Shown in pieces: positions 18,797 to 27,153 of a stretch of DNA of 64,000 bases. The DNA lies in assembly GCF_000971335.1 (NCBI RefSeq), contig NZ_JZJL01000018.1, positions 25,792 to 89,791 of the forward strand, written 5' to 3'. The position numbers and the translations under genes were made by a program. Positions within the stretch are counted from its first letter, which is position 1. Every line of letters starts with the position of its first letter. Source of the stretch: Chromobacterium vaccinii (GTDB taxonomy: Bacteria; Pseudomonadota; Gammaproteobacteria; Burkholderiales; Chromobacteriaceae). A model generated the notes under the pieces. It ran no database searches. It had not been told where the DNA came from and saw only the letters and a program-made list of their open reading frames with translations.

Positions 18797-19126
18797 ACGG
18801 TGTATCCAGAACACGAGTGCCGGTTGCGCGGGCACGATCGCGGGCCGCGGCATGCCGCCGCGACCGGAACAGCATAGCACGGGGGCAAGACGGCCAGATT
18901 GCGCCAGCGAACCCGCAATCGCCATCCCGCAAGGATATTGCGCGAAAACAAACATGCAAACGATATTTATTCGCTAAAAACGAAAAAACCATGGAACAAA
19001 CAAAACTTTTCACATTCAGACCGTCTGTTCGTCACGCAACGGCGACTCGGTTTCAGACAGGATCGGAACCGGCGTCCGCCATGCGCGCCGGCGTTTGTTC
19101 ATCGCTTCAAATAAAGATGCAGTGTC
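18797..19126. other. Gene-free stretch before the mgtE riboswitch
   Basis: About 330 bp between the divergent HAD gene and the mgtE leader. The part from 18930 to 19120 is AT-richer than the surroundings and should hold the two promoters. I see no convincing ORF, repeat or RNA gene in it. Confidence 0.5.
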
Positions 19127-19275
19127 TCGTTCGGCGAGGCTCCTATGCAAACACAGGTCACTGATCTGACGACGTCGAGAGACGCCCAAGGTTAGGACAG
19201 GCTTTATCGGATTAAGGTTTAGCCCAAAGTGACTTCCCCCGGATACGTTGCATAGTGCCAAAACCTAGACGCGGA
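19127..19275 (+). promoter_or_regulatory. M-box (ykoK-type) Mg2+ riboswitch
   Basis: The conserved M-box landmarks appear in order: CGAGGCTCCTATGCAAACAC (19135-19154), GACGTCGAGAGACGCC (19171-19186), and GGATACGTTGCATAGTGCCA (19241-19260) followed by AAACCTAGAC. It precedes mgtE, the usual target. Downstream, a pyrimidine run TCTCCTCC (19291-19298) can pair with the Shine-Dalgarno GGGGAG (19346-19351). This suggests Mg2+ controls translation by hiding the ribosome site; no terminator is evident. Confidence 0.85.
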
Positions 19276-19360
19276 GATCGCTTTCTGCACTCTCCTCCTG
19301 GTTGTCGCCCCCATTGAGAACTGTTTGCGGTTTAAACAGCTAAACGGGGAGTTTCTCACC

Positions 19361-20386
19361 ATGACTTACGTAGCAAGCCACACCCTCGCCGCCGGCAACG
19401 CGGCGGAAATCAAACTGAAGGAAACCGTCGCCTCCTATATGAGCGTGTCCCTGATCACGCTCAGGCGCGACATGAAGGCCGGCGACGCCCGCGCCCACAT
19501 GCTGGGCCAGCTGCGCGACGACGACGTGCCGGCCCAGATCTTCGTCACCGACGACAGCGGCTTTCTGCACGGCCGGCTGTCGCTGAAAACCCTGCTGACC
19601 GAGAAGGACGACGCCCGCCCGGTGTCAGCGCTGATGCAGTCCATCGATTACTCGGTCGAACCCGGCCAGCTGCGTCGCGACGTGGCGCCGGAACTGCAGG
19701 AAAAGTCGCCTGACACCGTGCCGGTGGTCAGCGGCGGCAAGCTGGCCGGCGCGCTGTACGAGCGCGAGATCGCCGTGCTGATCCGCGACGAGGAAACCGA
19801 CGACGCCCAGCGCCAGGGCGCCAGCCTGCCGCTGGATACGCCCTACCTGGAAAGCAGCCCCTGGGCGCTGTGGAAGAAGCGCCTGCCCTGGCTGCTGCTG
19901 CTGTTCGCCGCCGAGGCCTACACCAGCACCATCCTGCAGGTATTCGAGGAACAGCTGGAGGCGGTGATCGCGCTGGCCTTCTTCATCCCGCTCCTGATCG
20001 GCACCGGCGGCAACAGCGGCACCCAGATCACCTCCACCCTGGTGCGGGCGATGGCGGTGGGCGAGGTGGGGCTGCGCAACCTGGGCGCGGTGCTGCGCAA
20101 GGAGGTCACCACCTCGTTCATGATCGCGCTGGCGATAGGCATGGTGGGCTTGCTCCGAGCCTGGATGCTGGGCGTCGGCCATGAAGTGGCGCTGGTGGTG
20201 TGCTTGACGTTGTTCGCCATCACGGTATGGAGCGCCATCGTGTCGTCCATCATTCCGATGGTGCTGAAGAAGATGCGCATCGACCCGGCCGTGGTGTCCG
20301 CGCCCTTCATCGCCACCTTCATCGACGGCACCGGCCTTGTGATCTACTTCAACATCGCCAAGCTGGTCATCACCGACCTGGCCTGA
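19361..20386 (+). CDS. mgtE: MgtE-family Mg2+ channel/transporter, short form
   Basis: 341 aa. The N-terminal half carries two CBS-like repeats (VASYMSVSLITLRRDM; PVSALMQSIDYSVEPGQLRR). The C-terminal half is the five-helix MgtE pore domain, recognised by PLLIGTGGNSGTQITSTLVRA and the last helix VSAPFIATFIDGTGLVIYF. The N-terminal superhelical domain of full-length MgtE (about 450 aa) is absent. The ATG at 19361 follows GGGGAG by 9 bp. The gene sits behind an M-box leader, so it should be made when Mg2+ is low. Confidence 0.92.
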   Translation: MTYVASHTLAAGNAAEIKLKETVASYMSVSLITLRRDMKAGDARAHMLGQLRDDDVPAQIFVTDDSGFLHGRLSLKTLLTEKDDARPVSALMQSIDYSVEPGQLRRDVAPELQEKSPDTVPVVSGGKLAGALYEREIAVLIRDEETDDAQRQGASLPLDTPYLESSPWALWKKRLPWLLLLFAAEAYTSTILQVFEEQLEAVIALAFFIPLLIGTGGNSGTQITSTLVRAMAVGEVGLRNLGAVLRKEVTTSFMIALAIGMVGLLRAWMLGVGHEVALVVCLTLFAITVWSAIVSSIIPMVLKKMRIDPAVVSAPFIATFIDGTGLVIYFNIAKLVITDLA

Positions 20387-20402
20387 TCCCAGCCCTTCCG
20401 CG

Positions 20403-20429
20403 CGGCCCCGATTTCCGGGGCCGTTTCTC
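20403..20429 (+). terminator. Terminator between convergent mgtE and OCD genes
   Basis: Perfect 8-bp stem CGGCCCCG / CGGGGCCG with loop ATTTC, followed by a short T-rich run (TTTCT), 16 bp after the mgtE stop. Confidence 0.75.
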
Positions 20430-20447
20430 ATTGACCCGCCGCCGGCG

Positions 20448-21383
20448 TCAGCCCAGCACGCTGGCGGCGATGGCCGCGTCCTGCGCGGCGACGCCGGTCA
20501 GATCCGCCAGCGTGATGTCGTCGTCGCTGCGCCGCAGGCGTGCGCCCCGCGCCAGCGCGTCGCCCAGCTCGACGATGCGGGCCGGGTCCAGCAAACCGGC
20601 CTTCACCGCATGCGACAGCTCGCCAAAGGCCGCGCACTGCGCCCGCGAATCGGCGAGCACCACGTCGGCCTCGGCCGCGATGGATGGATCCAGCTCCTGC
20701 TTGCCGGGGCCGTCCGCCCCCAGCGCGGTGATGTGGGTGCCCGGACGTATCCAGCCTCGCCGCAGCAAAGGCTCGCGCGACGGCGTGGCGGCGATGATCA
20801 GATTCGCCTCCGCCGCCGCCTCGCGCGGATCGGCCGCCGGCCTCGCTTGGAAACCCAGGGTCGCGGCGTAATCGCAAAACGCCGCGGCCTGGGCCGGCTG
20901 CCGGCTCCACACGCTCAAGTCGCGGCAATCGGTCACCGCCCGCAACTGCTCCAGCTGGGCGCGCGCCTGCTCGCCCGCGCCCAGCATCCCGATGCGCGCG
21001 ACCCGCGACGGCGCCAGCAGCCTGGCGGCCAGCCGCCCCGCCAGCGCGGTGCGCATCGTGGTCAGCCAGCCCTGGTCCTGCAGCAGCGCCAGCACCCGGC
21101 CATCCCGAGCCGACAAGACCAGCATCAGGCCGTCGTTGCTGGGCAACCCGCGCGACGGATTATCGTAGAAGCCGGTGGACACCTTGACCACCAGCGCCTC
21201 CTCGCCGGCGATGTGCGCGGACTTGACGCAGCAGTCGCCGTTGGAGTCGGCGAAGCGGAAATTCTGCACCGGCGCCGACTGGACCCCGCCGCGCGAATAG
21301 GCGATGAAACCCGCCTCCACCGCGGCCAGCGCCCGGTCGGAGTCGAAGCGGGCGGCGATGGCCTCGCGGTCAAGCAGCAGCAT
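20448..21383 (-). CDS. Ornithine cyclodeaminase/mu-crystallin family reductase (EutC/BhcD/DauB-like)
   Basis: 311 aa. NAD(P)-binding motif IGMLGAGEQARAQLEQL near residue 130, together with the N-terminal NFRFADSNGDCCVKSAHIAG, the TTMRTALAG block and the C-terminal DLTGVAAQDAAIA, define the OCD/mu-crystallin family. Members reduce imines of amino acids or form proline. It overlaps the preceding dehydratase gene by 14 bp. The pair resembles EutB-EutC of hydroxyectoine degradation and BhcB-BhcD of the beta-hydroxyaspartate route, in which the OCD-type enzyme reduces the imine. The exact substrate is uncertain. Confidence 0.85.
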   Translation of the reverse strand: MLLLDREAIAARFDSDRALAAVEAGFIAYSRGGVQSAPVQNFRFADSNGDCCVKSAHIAGEEALVVKVSTGFYDNPSRGLPSNDGLMLVLSARDGRVLALLQDQGWLTTMRTALAGRLAARLLAPSRVARIGMLGAGEQARAQLEQLRAVTDCRDLSVWSRQPAQAAAFCDYAATLGFQARPAADPREAAAEANLIIAATPSREPLLRRGWIRPGTHITALGADGPGKQELDPSIAAEADVVLADSRAQCAAFGELSHAVKAGLLDPARIVELGDALARGARLRRSDDDITLADLTGVAAQDAAIAASVLG

Positions 21384-22335
21384 GGCAAGCCTCCAGGAAT
21401 GTCTCCAGCTTGATGTTGCGGCCGCACAGCACCACCGCCACCGGCTGGCCCTGGTAATGCTCGGCCAACTGGATCAGCCCCGCCGCCGCGACGCCGGCCG
21501 CGCCCTCGACGATCCAGCGCTCGGTCTCGGCCACCTTGCGCATCGCCGCCTTGATCTCGGCCTCGTCCACCAGCGCGGTCCGGCCTATCACCCGCCGCGC
21601 GATGGGCAGCGTGACGGCACCCGGCTCCACGCCGCCGGCGGTGCCGTCGGAAATGGTGTCCAGTTCCTCCCATTCGACAACCTCCCCCGCCAGCATGCTC
21701 CGGTACAGCGCCTGGGAGCCTCTCGGCCAGCAGCCGACGATTTCGGTCTCAGAGCTGACCGCCTCCAGCGCGGCGCCGATGCCGGAAATCATGCCGCCGC
21801 CGCCCACCGACGCGAACACCGCCGCCAGGCCCGGATGCTGCTCGGCCAGCTCCATCCCTATCGTGCCCTGGCCGGCGATGACGTCGATGTCGTTGTACGG
21901 CGGAACGAAGGGCAGGCCGTCCCGCTCGGCGCGCCGCGCCGCCTCCAGCTCCACTTCCAGCATCGGCGCGTCGATGGCGACCACCTTCGCGCCGTGGGCC
22001 CGGATCGCGTCCAGCTTCATCGCCGAAGCCGCCGCCGACGAGTACACCGTCACCGGCACGCCCGCCAGCTTGCCGGCCAGCGCCACGCCCAGGCCGTGAT
22101 TGCCGCTGGACACCGTGGCCACGCCCAGCCGGCGGGACGCCGCGTCCAGCAGCCGCATCTTGTTGCTGGCGCCGCGGAACTTGAAAGAGCCGGTGCGCTG
22201 CAAATGCTCGCACTTCAGATACACCTCGCAGCCGGTCAGCGCCGACAACCCCGGGCTGTGCTGCAACGGCGTGACGGCTACCTGCGGCCGCAAGGCTTGA
22301 TGGGCGTCCGCTATGCGCTGGTACAAATTGTTCAT
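21370..22335 (-). CDS. PLP-dependent threonine dehydratase-like enzyme (EutB/BhcB-like)
   Basis: 321 aa, fold-type II PLP enzyme. The cofactor Lys is in RTGSFKFRGASNK (residues about 47-59), followed by SSGNHGLGVALAGKL and the phosphate-binding loop SVGGGGMISG. It lacks a C-terminal ACT regulatory domain, so it is not a standard biosynthetic threonine deaminase. It is probably co-transcribed with the OCD-type reductase and divergent from a PAS/HTH regulator. Likely reaction: beta-elimination from a hydroxy-amino acid, giving an enamine/imine. Confidence 0.87.
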   Translation of the reverse strand: MNNLYQRIADAHQALRPQVAVTPLQHSPGLSALTGCEVYLKCEHLQRTGSFKFRGASNKMRLLDAASRRLGVATVSSGNHGLGVALAGKLAGVPVTVYSSAAASAMKLDAIRAHGAKVVAIDAPMLEVELEAARRAERDGLPFVPPYNDIDVIAGQGTIGMELAEQHPGLAAVFASVGGGGMISGIGAALEAVSSETEIVGCWPRGSQALYRSMLAGEVVEWEELDTISDGTAGGVEPGAVTLPIARRVIGRTALVDEAEIKAAMRKVAETERWIVEGAAGVAAAGLIQLAEHYQGQPVAVVLCGRNIKLETFLEACHAAA

Positions 22336-22411
22336 GATGTCGCGTCCTATAAATTACCCGGCGGCAGGCATGGCCCGCCGCAGGAGGTTTGATGTTCGTC
22401 TCGCCTCAAAT

Positions 22412-22593
22412 ATAGACAAAAATTACAAAATAGACAATTAATACAAAATTAGCCGATAGAAAGCGCCATGGCTTTCGCCGATCCGGATAAGAAAATGATC
22501 GAATGACAGTGAATCAATAAGGTTATCCAACCAGATTCGCCGGATGCGGCATACAGACGACGCTGTCCAGAATCGAGACAAACTGTCTATAAT
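22412..22593. promoter_or_regulatory. Divergent regulatory region with repeated TAGACA motifs
   Basis: ATAGACAA occurs at 22412-22419 and again at 22430-22437 (18-bp spacing). The same motif appears inverted in the dyad AGACA-AAC-TGTCT (22576-22588), directly beside TATAAT (22588-22593). The motif thus flanks both divergent genes and is a candidate binding site for the PAS/HTH regulator encoded at 22624. Confidence 0.5.
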
Positions 22594-22623
22594 CGCAACC
22601 ATCATTCCCATCCATCCACCGCC

Positions 22624-23271
22624 ATGCGCCGAACCACGCCCTCCCCGGTGAAAGACCTGCTGCTCAATCGCTACGCCCACATCGCCGACGGCGTCGCCAC
22701 CCTGTTCCACCCCTATGTCGAAGTGGTGATCCACGACCTGTACGACCAGACCGTGCTCCACATCGCCAACAATCTGTCCCGCCGCGAGCCGGGCGATGAC
22801 TCCGCGTTGGAGGAAATTCCGGGAACGGCGCGCGAGCGGATGGTCGGCCCTTATGAAAAGCTGAACTGGGACGGCCGCCGGATGCGCAGCGTCAGCGCGG
22901 TGCTGTTCGACGACCAGGCCAGGCCCGCCGGCATGATGTGCATCAATTTCAATATCGCCGTGTTCGATGAGATGCGCGGAGCGCTGGACATCCTGCTCCA
23001 GGGCGCCGGCGTGCGGCCGCAGCCGGCCGAGCTGTTCCGCGACGACTGGCAGGAACGGATCAACCTCTTCCTGCACGGCTGGCTGCGCGAGCGCGGCGCC
23101 AGCCTCAACACGCTGGGCCGGACGCAAAAACGGGAACTGGTGGACGCCCTGCACGCGGAAGGCGCGTTCGGCGGCAAGAGCGCGGTCAACTACGTGGCCA
23201 ATGTACTGGGCATGGGGCGCGCCACCATCTACAAACGGCTCAAGGAGCTGCGCGAGGGCGCGGACGGATAG
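22624..23271 (+). CDS. YheO/DauR-type PAS + HTH_22 transcriptional regulator
   Basis: 215 aa. The N-terminal two thirds are a YheO-like PAS domain (YAHIADGVATLFHPYVEVVIHDL, MMCINFNIAVFDE). The C-terminus is a helix-turn-helix (GKSAVNYVANVLGMGRATIYKRLKEL). DauR, of this architecture, represses D-arginine catabolic genes that include an OCD-type enzyme. The present gene is divergent from an OCD/dehydratase pair, so local control is a good inference. Confidence 0.87.
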   Translation: MRRTTPSPVKDLLLNRYAHIADGVATLFHPYVEVVIHDLYDQTVLHIANNLSRREPGDDSALEEIPGTARERMVGPYEKLNWDGRRMRSVSAVLFDDQARPAGMMCINFNIAVFDEMRGALDILLQGAGVRPQPAELFRDDWQERINLFLHGWLRERGASLNTLGRTQKRELVDALHAEGAFGGKSAVNYVANVLGMGRATIYKRLKELREGADG

Positions 23272-23384
23272 CGCGCCGCAGAGGCCGGGCGCGGCGAATT
23301 TCTCCAGCCGCGCCGCCGCCGCGCATATACTCAATCTTGCACAGCGTCTGCGCTGATCGCAGCATCTCTTGCACTGAACGACCG

Positions 23385-25106
23385 ATGCGCCTGTCCAAGA
23401 TATTCACCATCGTCACCTTCGTTCTGTTCATCCTCGCCTGCCTGCCGCTGGCCTGGATCATCAACGGCGAATGGGCGGCGTACCACTCAGCCAACGAGGG
23501 GCTGGGCTCGATACAGATCGCCCATCTCGCCATGGTCGCGGTGGAAAAGATTTCCTTCGAGCGGGGACCGGCCAACGTCCTGATCGGCTCGCCAGCCGAC
23601 CCAACTGCCCGCGAGCGGCTGCGCTCGGCCCGGCAAACCAGTGACCGCGCGCTGCAGGATCTGGTCACGGCCCTGTCGCCCTCGAACTCCGCCTACCACC
23701 GGCAGGCGCTGGCCGCCGTCCGGACCGCCAGACGGCAGCTGAGCGAAGCGCGCCTGGGCATGGACCGCGCCATCGCCGCGCCGGCGCCCACCTCGAACGA
23801 AATCATGGCGCCGATCCGGCGGATGTTCGATGTGGTGCCGGCAGTCCTTGAAGCGGTGACCGCCCTCTCGTCCCAAGCATCGAACGTCTATCCCCAGTTG
23901 TCCAATCCTCTCAGCGGCGCCCGCCTGGCGACCGAACTGCGGGAGTACGCCGGCCGGCTGGGCTCGACACTGACGCCCGCGCTGGCGGAAAAACGGCCGC
24001 TGACGGAAAGCGAAGCCCGTGACATCCACATCTTGCTCGGCCGCATCGAGCAACTGCGCGGCACCATCCGCCTGCGCCTCAACATCCCCTCCTCGCAGCC
24101 GGGCCCGCGGCAGGCCATGGGAGACATGGAAAGCCTCTATTTCCAGCAGGGGCTGGCCCAGGTGGACGACATCCTGCTCGACAGCCGGCTCGGCCGGCCT
24201 TACCGGGTCAGCCTGGCCGAATTCACCGCCGGCTACGTACCCACCCTGCACAGCATCGTCGAACTGCGCGACACCATGTTGTCTACCGCGGCCGACGAGG
24301 CCGCCGCCCAGCGGCTGGCCGCCTTCCGGCATCTGCTCGGCGCCATCGCCTTGGGCGTGATCGCGCTGATCGCGCAGCTGGCGCTGTTCGCCTACATCCG
24401 CTGGCGGATCGCCAAACCGCTGCTGGCCGCGTCCAAACTGCTGTCCGACATCGCCCACGGCAGTCTGGACGCCGAGCTCCCCGCCTCCCTGCGGAAGGAC
24501 GAAATCGGCGACGTGCTGCGCGCCATCGCCATCCTGCGGCGCAACAACCAGGAAAAACGCGTGCTGGAGCAGGAACGGCAGCGGCTGATAGACGAACTGA
24601 CCGAGATGTCGAGGATCGACTTCCTCACCGGCATCGCCAACCGGCGCGCGTTCACCCAGACCGCCGACGCCGAAATCGCGCGCGCCCGCCGGACGGGAGA
24701 ATCGGCGACGCTGATCCTGTTCGACATCGATCACTTCAAGCAGGTCAATGATCTGCACGGCCACGACAGCGGCGACGCGGTGCTGGTCCATGTCGCCGCC
24801 ATCATCGAGCGCATCTGCCGGGAAGACGACCTGGCCGGCCGTTACGGCGGCGAAGAGTTCGTGGTGCTGGCCAGCCACAGCAACGCCTCATCCGGCGAAA
24901 CGCTGGCCGAGCGGCTGCGCGCGGGCATAGCAGAATCGCCATGCTCGCTGCCATCAGGCCAGCAACTGGCGGTCACAGCCAGCTTCGGCGTCGCCACTCT
25001 GGGCGAAGCGTCGGCCACGCTGGAGTCGCTGCTGCAAGCCGCCGACCGCGCGCTGTACGCGGCCAAGCGGCAGGGGCGGAACCGGGTGGTGATGGCCGAG
25101 CACTGA
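23385..25106 (+). CDS. Membrane-bound diguanylate cyclase (GGDEF)
   Basis: 573 aa. A first transmembrane helix (residues about 5-28), a roughly 300-residue periplasmic sensor region, a second helix (AIALGVIALIAQLALFAYI), a HAMP-like linker and a C-terminal GGDEF domain. The signature is RYGGEEF, an active-site variant that retains activity in many cyclases, with upstream LFDIDHFKQVND for metal/GTP binding. It makes cyclic di-GMP. I see no clear RxxD inhibitory site. The ATG at 23385 begins directly with the basic/hydrophobic signal-anchor. Confidence 0.9.
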   Translation: MRLSKIFTIVTFVLFILACLPLAWIINGEWAAYHSANEGLGSIQIAHLAMVAVEKISFERGPANVLIGSPADPTARERLRSARQTSDRALQDLVTALSPSNSAYHRQALAAVRTARRQLSEARLGMDRAIAAPAPTSNEIMAPIRRMFDVVPAVLEAVTALSSQASNVYPQLSNPLSGARLATELREYAGRLGSTLTPALAEKRPLTESEARDIHILLGRIEQLRGTIRLRLNIPSSQPGPRQAMGDMESLYFQQGLAQVDDILLDSRLGRPYRVSLAEFTAGYVPTLHSIVELRDTMLSTAADEAAAQRLAAFRHLLGAIALGVIALIAQLALFAYIRWRIAKPLLAASKLLSDIAHGSLDAELPASLRKDEIGDVLRAIAILRRNNQEKRVLEQERQRLIDELTEMSRIDFLTGIANRRAFTQTADAEIARARRTGESATLILFDIDHFKQVNDLHGHDSGDAVLVHVAAIIERICREDDLAGRYGGEEFVVLASHSNASSGETLAERLRAGIAESPCSLPSGQQLAVTASFGVATLGEASATLESLLQAADRALYAAKRQGRNRVVMAEH

Positions 25107-25113
25107 CGCCGGA

Positions 25114-26508
25114 TCAAGGCGGCCACCCCAGGCCGGCGAACGCTCGTGCGGCAGGCGTACCCAAAACGCCATCCGATCTTGCCGGCAATGGCAGCGGAAC
25201 GGGGCATTCGGGAATGTCGTCGCGCCCGCGCGGTTTCGACAGTACCAACGTCTTGCCAAAACTCGCCGCGTCCTCGAAACGCGAAGTGGCCAGCAAAGGG
25301 GCTCTGCCCCCTCTGCGCACGATCTCTTCCAACGTTTTGCCTATGGACAGATGATCGTAAAACGTATGTTCTATCGTCGCCTGCCGCACGTAGGGGGAGA
25401 TGACGATGGCCGGCACCCTAACCCCATAGCGGTCGAAGCGGAAGTTGTGGCGGGTCAGTCCGGTCGGATGGGATGCGGCGAGCGGGGGCGCGCCCAAGGT
25501 GCCAGGCAACGGAGGAATCGCATGATCGAAAAAACCGCCATGCTCATCAAAAACGACCAGCAAGATCGACTCATCCCAATATGGCGACGCCTTGATGGCC
25601 TCATACACCTTCCTGACCAGTGCCTCCCCTGCGCGAACATCCCCGGTAGGGTGCATGGACTCGCCCTCGCGGAATCCGCCGAGAGGATCGTAGCGTGGCT
25701 CGATGAATACGAACTTGACCTGCTCGCCCAATCTGCCGGCGGCCAGCCGGCTCAGCAACGCATCATGCGAGATGAAGCAGTCCTTGCGGCCATTGGCGTC
25801 TACGCCTTTTATCGACCACGACTGCGGCGTATCGCCATGCGCGACCAGCCATTCTTCCGGCGCCAGCCTAGTCAGCAGGGAGTCGCTGCCATTGCCGAAC
25901 TTTTCCCCGTCGAAAAAATCCGACCCGACAGTCCGCAGATCGGACGGAGAGTAGTCCAATCCCCACGAAGTGCCCGCCAACGCGAAGAAACGGTTGGGCC
26001 AGGTGGGTCCCGGCATGCTGGAGAACCAGCGATCGCACACCGCAAACTGGTGCGCGAGAAAATTCAGCACCGGCAACTGCTCTGGAGAAAAGCAGCGCAT
26101 GGCGCTCGCGATGTCGAAACCATGCGCCTCCAGGCAATAAGCAAAACCCAAGTCGCCGGGGGACTCCGCCATCTTCGGATACGCGCCGTCCTGCCCCAGG
26201 GATACTCCGTCATTCCGTACCGACCAATTTCCCGCCTGCATGTTTCTGCCGCAAAGCTGGACCAGCACATCCGAGAATTCGTGTCCGGGATCGAAATCAA
26301 GCCGGTAAGGCGCGCCGGAAGCGACATCATGCGGCCGATTCGACGCATCGAGATTGCTATAGACGGGCTTGCCAAGCAAGCCATCGGCATGCGCCGGCAC
26401 GCCCCCCGGCGTCCAACCTCGCAAATCGGACCAACCGAACAGGTTATCGTAGGACCGGTTTTCCAGCATCAGGACAAAGAGCTTCTTGATGGACGGATTG
26501 ATGGACAT
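25114..26508 (-). CDS. Phosphoesterase family protein (acid phosphatase/phospholipase C-like)
   Basis: 464 aa. The N-terminal VLMLENRSYDNLFGW, followed later by LPVLNFLAHQFAVCDRWFSSMPGPTWPNRFF-type residues and the metal-binding VVFDEHGGFFDH, place it in the PF04185 phosphoesterase family. This family contains AcpA-type acid phosphatases and bacterial phospholipase C. Metal ligands are expected in ENR, DEHGG and the SPYV region. No signal peptide is visible, which is unusual for the family. It may be co-transcribed with the small membrane protein gene 21 bp upstream. Confidence 0.85.
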   Translation of the reverse strand: MSINPSIKKLFVLMLENRSYDNLFGWSDLRGWTPGGVPAHADGLLGKPVYSNLDASNRPHDVASGAPYRLDFDPGHEFSDVLVQLCGRNMQAGNWSVRNDGVSLGQDGAYPKMAESPGDLGFAYCLEAHGFDIASAMRCFSPEQLPVLNFLAHQFAVCDRWFSSMPGPTWPNRFFALAGTSWGLDYSPSDLRTVGSDFFDGEKFGNGSDSLLTRLAPEEWLVAHGDTPQSWSIKGVDANGRKDCFISHDALLSRLAAGRLGEQVKFVFIEPRYDPLGGFREGESMHPTGDVRAGEALVRKVYEAIKASPYWDESILLVVFDEHGGFFDHAIPPLPGTLGAPPLAASHPTGLTRHNFRFDRYGVRVPAIVISPYVRQATIEHTFYDHLSIGKTLEEIVRRGGRAPLLATSRFEDAASFGKTLVLSKPRGRDDIPECPVPLPLPARSDGVLGTPAARAFAGLGWPP

Positions 26509-26529
26509 CGCGCCACCTCCCTGAGCACG

Positions 26530-27153
26530 CTATTTGAAAACCGATGACAGCTTGTTCACGCCATAGGGCAGAAACAGTGTCGCGCCACCGGCAAAATACG
26601 ACCAAGCGCCCTGCGCCGCCTCAATCGATTGGCCATTGCACAGCTGCCAGAGAACGTAGTAGCCGATAGCGAGGAAAAAACTGCCCAGCACGATGGTTCC
26701 CACCATGGCGATCAGTCGGGATACGCTCGGCACCATCGGGGGCACCGCTCCTGCTGCCGGGGGCGGCGTGCCTTCAGGCAAGGCTGCCTCCTCCATCAGC
26801 GCTTGGGTCAGTTTCCATCCCCCCTCGCGCAAACTCCTGATCAAGCCGATCAGGGCTGTCAGCCAAAACAGCGTCACGCCGGCCAGCAACGCGATCGTCA
26901 GCCCACTGGGAAGCCCTGGGAGCTTTTCCTTGCCGGCAGCTCCCGCGACCTCACGCGGGCCAGGAGCGCTGTCGCCAGACGGCATACCAGCTGACCGCGA
27001 ACCGCTTGCCGCCACTGGTGTCGACACGGGAGCCGATGCGGACTCGTCCGCCCGCGCCGCTGTTACCGACCCCGCCCAGAAAATCAGCCCCGCCAGACAG
27101 ACGGCTCTTACACCGTGGCCAATCCGCGCGTCGGCTTGCATGGATCCGAACAT
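26530..27153 (-). CDS. Exported/membrane hypothetical protein
   Basis: 207 aa. Family not recognised. It has a signal-like hydrophobic N-terminus ending ...ARA, a Ser/Pro/Ala-rich stretch, a membrane helix (LTIALLAGVTLFWLTALIGL), a Pro-rich loop (EGTPPPAAGAVPPMVPS), and a second helix (IAMVGTIVLGSFFLAIGYYVL). The start at 27153 is supported by an AAGGAG site 7 bp upstream. It precedes the phosphoesterase gene by 21 bp on the same strand, so a joint function is possible. Confidence 0.6.
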   Translation of the reverse strand: MFGSMQADARIGHGVRAVCLAGLIFWAGSVTAARADESASAPVSTPVAASGSRSAGMPSGDSAPGPREVAGAAGKEKLPGLPSGLTIALLAGVTLFWLTALIGLIRSLREGGWKLTQALMEEAALPEGTPPPAAGAVPPMVPSVSRLIAMVGTIVLGSFFLAIGYYVLWQLCNGQSIEAAQGAWSYFAGGATLFLPYGVNKLSSVFK

